Source: an uncultured Campylobacter sp.
GTDB lineage: Bacteria > Campylobacterota > Campylobacteria > Campylobacterales > Campylobacteraceae
DNA length: 17,282 bases
Direction of reading: 5' to 3'
Assembly: GCF_938031315.1 (NCBI RefSeq)
Contig: NZ_CALHHT010000225.1
Location: 1 to 17,282 of the forward strand
Shown here: piece after piece, positions 15,503-17,282 of the stretch
Numbering within the stretch: position 1 is the first letter of the stretch
Layout of the letters: each line of letters begins with the position of its first letter
Notes under the pieces: model-generated
The model's input: the letters and a program-made list of their open reading frames with translations, nothing else
Databases searched by the model: none
Told to the model about the DNA's origin: nothing
Position numbers and translations under genes: made by a program

Positions 15503-17102
15503 AGAATTTTTGCAAAATCGCCCGATTTATTACAAAAAAATCGACTATGAGCGCTTCCCGCGGGCATATGCCGCCATTAAAGATAAAATTCCGCTCAAAA
15601 ATGTCATTCAGATCATCGGCACCAACGGCAAGGGCAGCACCGGGCGGTTTTTGGCTAACGCGATCGCCGCAGCGGGCTTTAGCGTCGGGCACTACACTAG
15701 CCCGCACGTTTTTAAGCTCAACGAGCGCATCTATCTAGGCGGACGCATCGCGCAAAGTCCCGTTTCTGCGTTAAATTCAAGCGCTTTAAATTTTAAAAAC
15801 GAACAAAATTCCGCTTCGGCGTCAAATTTTACGGAAAAACAAAATTCCATAAAGATGCAAAATTTTGCGAACAGAGAAAATTCCGCCTCTCAAATTTCTA
15901 TTTCTAATTTGCAAGATTCCGCCACTCAGAATTTGCACGGCGAGCAGAATTCTGCCCTGCAAAGCTTCGTTTCTACCACACGAAATTTTTGTAGCGAGCA
16001 GAATTTTATCGCGCGAAATTCCATAGATACGCAAAATTCTGCTTCTACACAAAATTTATGGAATTCGCAAGATCTCAAATCGCCGTCTGAGCAAAATTTA
16101 AAATTCTCATCTGAGCAAAATTTTAAATTCCCATTAGGATCAAATTTCAAACCCGCTCAAAGCTTGCTTCCCATTTCGCTAGGGCGCGATGCTACGGATG
16201 AGGAGCTTGATTTCGCGCATGAGTTTTTGCAAGAGATCTTGCCCGCGGAGTTTAAAGATAGCCTGTCGTATTTCGAGTATCTCACTCTTGCGGCGGCAGT
16301 GCTTTTTAGAGATTGCGATTACTGCGTGATCGAGGCGGGGATGGGCGGCGAGTTTGACGCTACGTCGAGCTTTGGGCGCATGCTGTCGCTTTTTACACCG
16401 ATCGGCACCGATCATTTGGGTATGCTAGGACAAAATCTAGAGCAGATCGCCCACACTAAGCTCATTACGATGGATAAGGAGGCGATTTTAAGCGACGAGA
16501 TGGGCGAGGTTCCGCTTCGTATTGCGCGGCAGATTGCAGAGCAAAAAGGAACTCATTTGAGGTTTGCAGCAGAGCTTTTAAGCGAGAGTGAGCAAGCGCA
16601 GATTGCAGGGTTTTGCGCGTGCAATAATCTGCCTAAATTTCAAATTTCAAATTTAGCTCTAGCGCTTGCTGCGATGAAATTTTTAAATTTGAAATTTGAA
16701 ATTCCGCAGCTGCCGCCTCTAAATTTACGCGGCAGGATGGAGGCTTTGGCGCCGAATTTGCGCGTGGACGTCGGGCATAACGAGCTTGCGGCGCGCGCGA
16801 TCTCTGAAATCTACGCAGGCAAAAAGATCGTGCTGATCTACAACTCCTTCGCCGATAAGGACATTGCCGCGGTGCTGCGCACTCTCGCGCCCGTTTTGAA
16901 GCGGGTCGAAATTTTATCCTACCGCGTAAAAGACCGCAAGCTAGGCGGCGCGCAGATCGGCAAATGCCTAGATGAGCTAGGCATCCCGCACCGCAAATTT
17001 AGCGGCGAGATAAGCGCGGACGAGCAGTATCTGGTCTTCGGCTCATTTTATCTAGTGGAGCGGTTTTTGAAGCGATACGCAAAAGAGGTGAAGCTTGGCT
17101 AA
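15483..17102 (+). CDS. folC: folylpolyglutamate/dihydrofolate synthase with large low-complexity insertion
   Basis: Adds glutamates to folates (and, in bifunctional forms, makes dihydrofolate) with ATP in the cytoplasm. Mur-ligase-type features are present: P-loop GTNGKGST (46-53), YTSPHVFKLNERI (71-83), IEAGMGGEFDATS (283-295), TPIGTDHLGMLG (305-316), LRGRMEA (415-421) and VDVGHNELAAR (428-438) opening the C-terminal domain. I place the start at TTG 15483, seven bases after AGGGGA and overlapping lptE by 20 bp. An upstream in-frame extension has no family support. At 539 residues it is about 140 longer than the usual 390-400. The excess is one Asn/Gln/Ser-rich repetitive block (about residues 91-228) exactly between the NERI segment and the helix DEELDFAHEFLQ. 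The frame is intact through it, so the enzyme is probably made whole, with the block looping out. Confidence 0.92.
   Translation: MSGRSIKEFLQNRPIYYKKIDYERFPRAYAAIKDKIPLKNVIQIIGTNGKGSTGRFLANAIAAAGFSVGHYTSPHVFKLNERIYLGGRIAQSPVSALNSSALNFKNEQNSASASNFTEKQNSIKMQNFANRENSASQISISNLQDSATQNLHGEQNSALQSFVSTTRNFCSEQNFIARNSIDTQNSASTQNLWNSQDLKSPSEQNLKFSSEQNFKFPLGSNFKPAQSLLPISLGRDATDEELDFAHEFLQEILPAEFKDSLSYFEYLTLAAAVLFRDCDYCVIEAGMGGEFDATSSFGRMLSLFTPIGTDHLGMLGQNLEQIAHTKLITMDKEAILSDEMGEVPLRIARQIAEQKGTHLRFAAELLSESEQAQIAGFCACNNLPKFQISNLALALAAMKFLNLKFEIPQLPPLNLRGRMEALAPNLRVDVGHNELAARAISEIYAGKKIVLIYNSFADKDIAAVLRTLAPVLKRVEILSYRVKDRKLGGAQIGKCLDELGIPHRKFSGEISADEQYLVFGSFYLVERFLKRYAKEVKLG
15773..16147. repeat. degenerate tandem repeat array of RAATTY words inside folC
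   Basis: I count 21 RAATTY words (AAATTT, AAATTC, GAATTT or GAATTC) in 375 bp. Six successive copies start exactly 18 bp apart (15788, 15806, 15824, 15842, 15860, 15878), and further 18-bp steps follow (15929/15947, 15983/16001, 16016/16034/16052). Spacing then becomes 24 bp at the right end. In the protein this gives Asn about every six residues in the pattern [QE/S]-N-[SFL]: positions 103, 109, 115, 121, 127 and 133, then 168 and 174, then 185 and 191. Neighbouring codons differ between units, so this is an old, diverged tandem array that kept the reading frame. Confidence 0.9.
16086..16133 (+). repeat. 24-bp tandem direct repeat, two copies
   Basis: Two adjacent 24-bp units (16086-16109 and 16110-16133), both beginning TCTGAGCAAAATTT, differ at two positions only. 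They encode SEQNLKFS and SEQNFKFP. They are the least diverged, and so probably the youngest, units of the folC array. Confidence 0.9.
16636..16703. repeat. 20-bp perfect inverted repeat in folC
   Basis: Left arm 16636-16655 and right arm 16684-16703 are complementary over 20 bp, separated by 28 bp. Each arm is a run of AATTT blocks at a 7-bp period, joined by C in the left arm and G in the right, so it includes several RAATTY words. It encodes KFQISNL and LNLKFEI in the folC product on either side of a hydrophobic helix. An mRNA hairpin is possible but would be wholly A-U rich apart from the C-G joints. Confidence 0.9.
17084..17088 (+). promoter_or_regulatory. ribosome binding site for the downstream membrane protein
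   Basis: AGAGG at the end of folC, six bases before the TTG at 17095-17097. It supports this non-ATG start. Confidence 0.6.
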
Positions 17103-17282
17103 AACAAAAGTGAGTTTCAGCGATAATTTCGGCACCAAGACGCTGTATTTCGGCGAAAACTTCCGCTTCCAGCTTAAAATTTTATCCGCGTTTTTCGTAA
17201 TTTTTATGCTTGTTCTGTTCTTTGCGCTCTTTAAACTCGCAAGCGACCGCTCAAATTTAAAGGAGCTAAACAAAACTCTCTA
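17095..17282 (+). CDS. N-terminus of inner-membrane protein, probable M23-family (Csd-like) peptidase; cut by window end
   Basis: Partial gene, open to the right edge (62 codons). From TTG 17095 it overlaps folC by 8 bp and reads a polar N-terminus (AKTKVSFSDNFGTKTLYFGE) and one membrane segment (about 32-49, with SAFFVIFMLVLFFAL). A polar stretch rich in Lys, Asn and Leu follows and could open a coiled coil. No catalytic part is inside the window. The product is inferred from synteny: in H. pylori, folC (HP1545) is followed by the M23 peptidase genes csd2 and csd1 (HP1544, HP1543) and ccmA, which set helical cell shape. The visible cytoplasmic-tail plus single-anchor layout fits that group but does not prove it. 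Confidence 0.55.
   Translation, partial: MAKTKVSFSDNFGTKTLYFGENFRFQLKILSAFFVIFMLVLFFALFKLASDRSNLKELNKTL

Noticed and set aside
15773..16147. Regularly spaced short repeats in folC as a CRISPR array
   Set aside because: The repeated word is only six bases, the between-word sequence is itself related, and the whole stretch is an open frame within folC. No cas gene is nearby.
15822..16150. Minus-strand open frames opposite the folC insertion
   Set aside because: They arise because the repeat words are palindromic, giving open frames on both strands. There is no start signal.

Overview
The window looks like a chromosomal segment from a Campylobacter with relatively high GC (near 45-48% by eye). 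The clues are the very frequent AAATTT/AAAATTT words, TAAAAT-type -10 boxes without a clear -35, and gene orders known from Campylobacterota. An oral species of the C. gracilis / C. rectus / C. showae kind would fit, but the species is inference. Almost everything is core housekeeping DNA. I see no transposase, integrase, prophage, CRISPR array, toxin-antitoxin pair, rRNA or tRNA.

Layout. Positions 1-658 hold no intact gene. They contain GC-rich hairpins and what may be a decayed minus-strand coding relic (187-584). From 659 to 9354 a tightly packed minus-strand unit reads, in transcription order: lnt, pyrH, rpoZ, spoT/rel, tyrS, an FMN-dependent nitronate monooxygenase-like gene, and amiA (secreted peptidoglycan amidase). 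From 9330 to the right edge a divergent plus-strand unit reads: yajC, secD, secF, a small conserved membrane protein, leuS, lptE, folC, and the first 62 codons of a membrane protein whose position matches the Csd2/Csd1-type M23 peptidases of Helicobacter. Genes overlap or lie within a few bases of each other almost throughout, so translation is probably coupled. The two units start from overlapping divergent 5' ends: the likely yajC promoter lies inside the start of lnt.

Functionally the left unit combines translation and growth control (TyrRS, Rel, omega, UMP kinase) with envelope work (lipoprotein acylation, peptidoglycan cleavage). The right unit combines protein export (YajC-SecD-SecF), LeuRS, LPS transport (LptE), folate polyglutamylation and probably cell-shape peptidoglycan trimming. 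From memory, C. jejuni carries the same genes as two separate blocks (around Cj1269c-Cj1274c and Cj1087c-Cj1095). Here they are joined between pyrH and lnt.

The most unusual object is inside folC. A roughly 138-residue Asn/Gln/Ser-rich insertion (15753-16166) splits the enzyme at a surface loop. It is built on an 18-nt (six-residue) period that becomes a 24-nt period, and it is saturated with the palindromic word RAATTY: 21 copies in about 375 bp against 17 in all 2448 bp of leuS. RAATTY is the site methylated by CtsM in C. jejuni and linked there to DNA uptake. A second RAATTY-rich element in the same gene forms a 20-bp inverted repeat (16636-16703).
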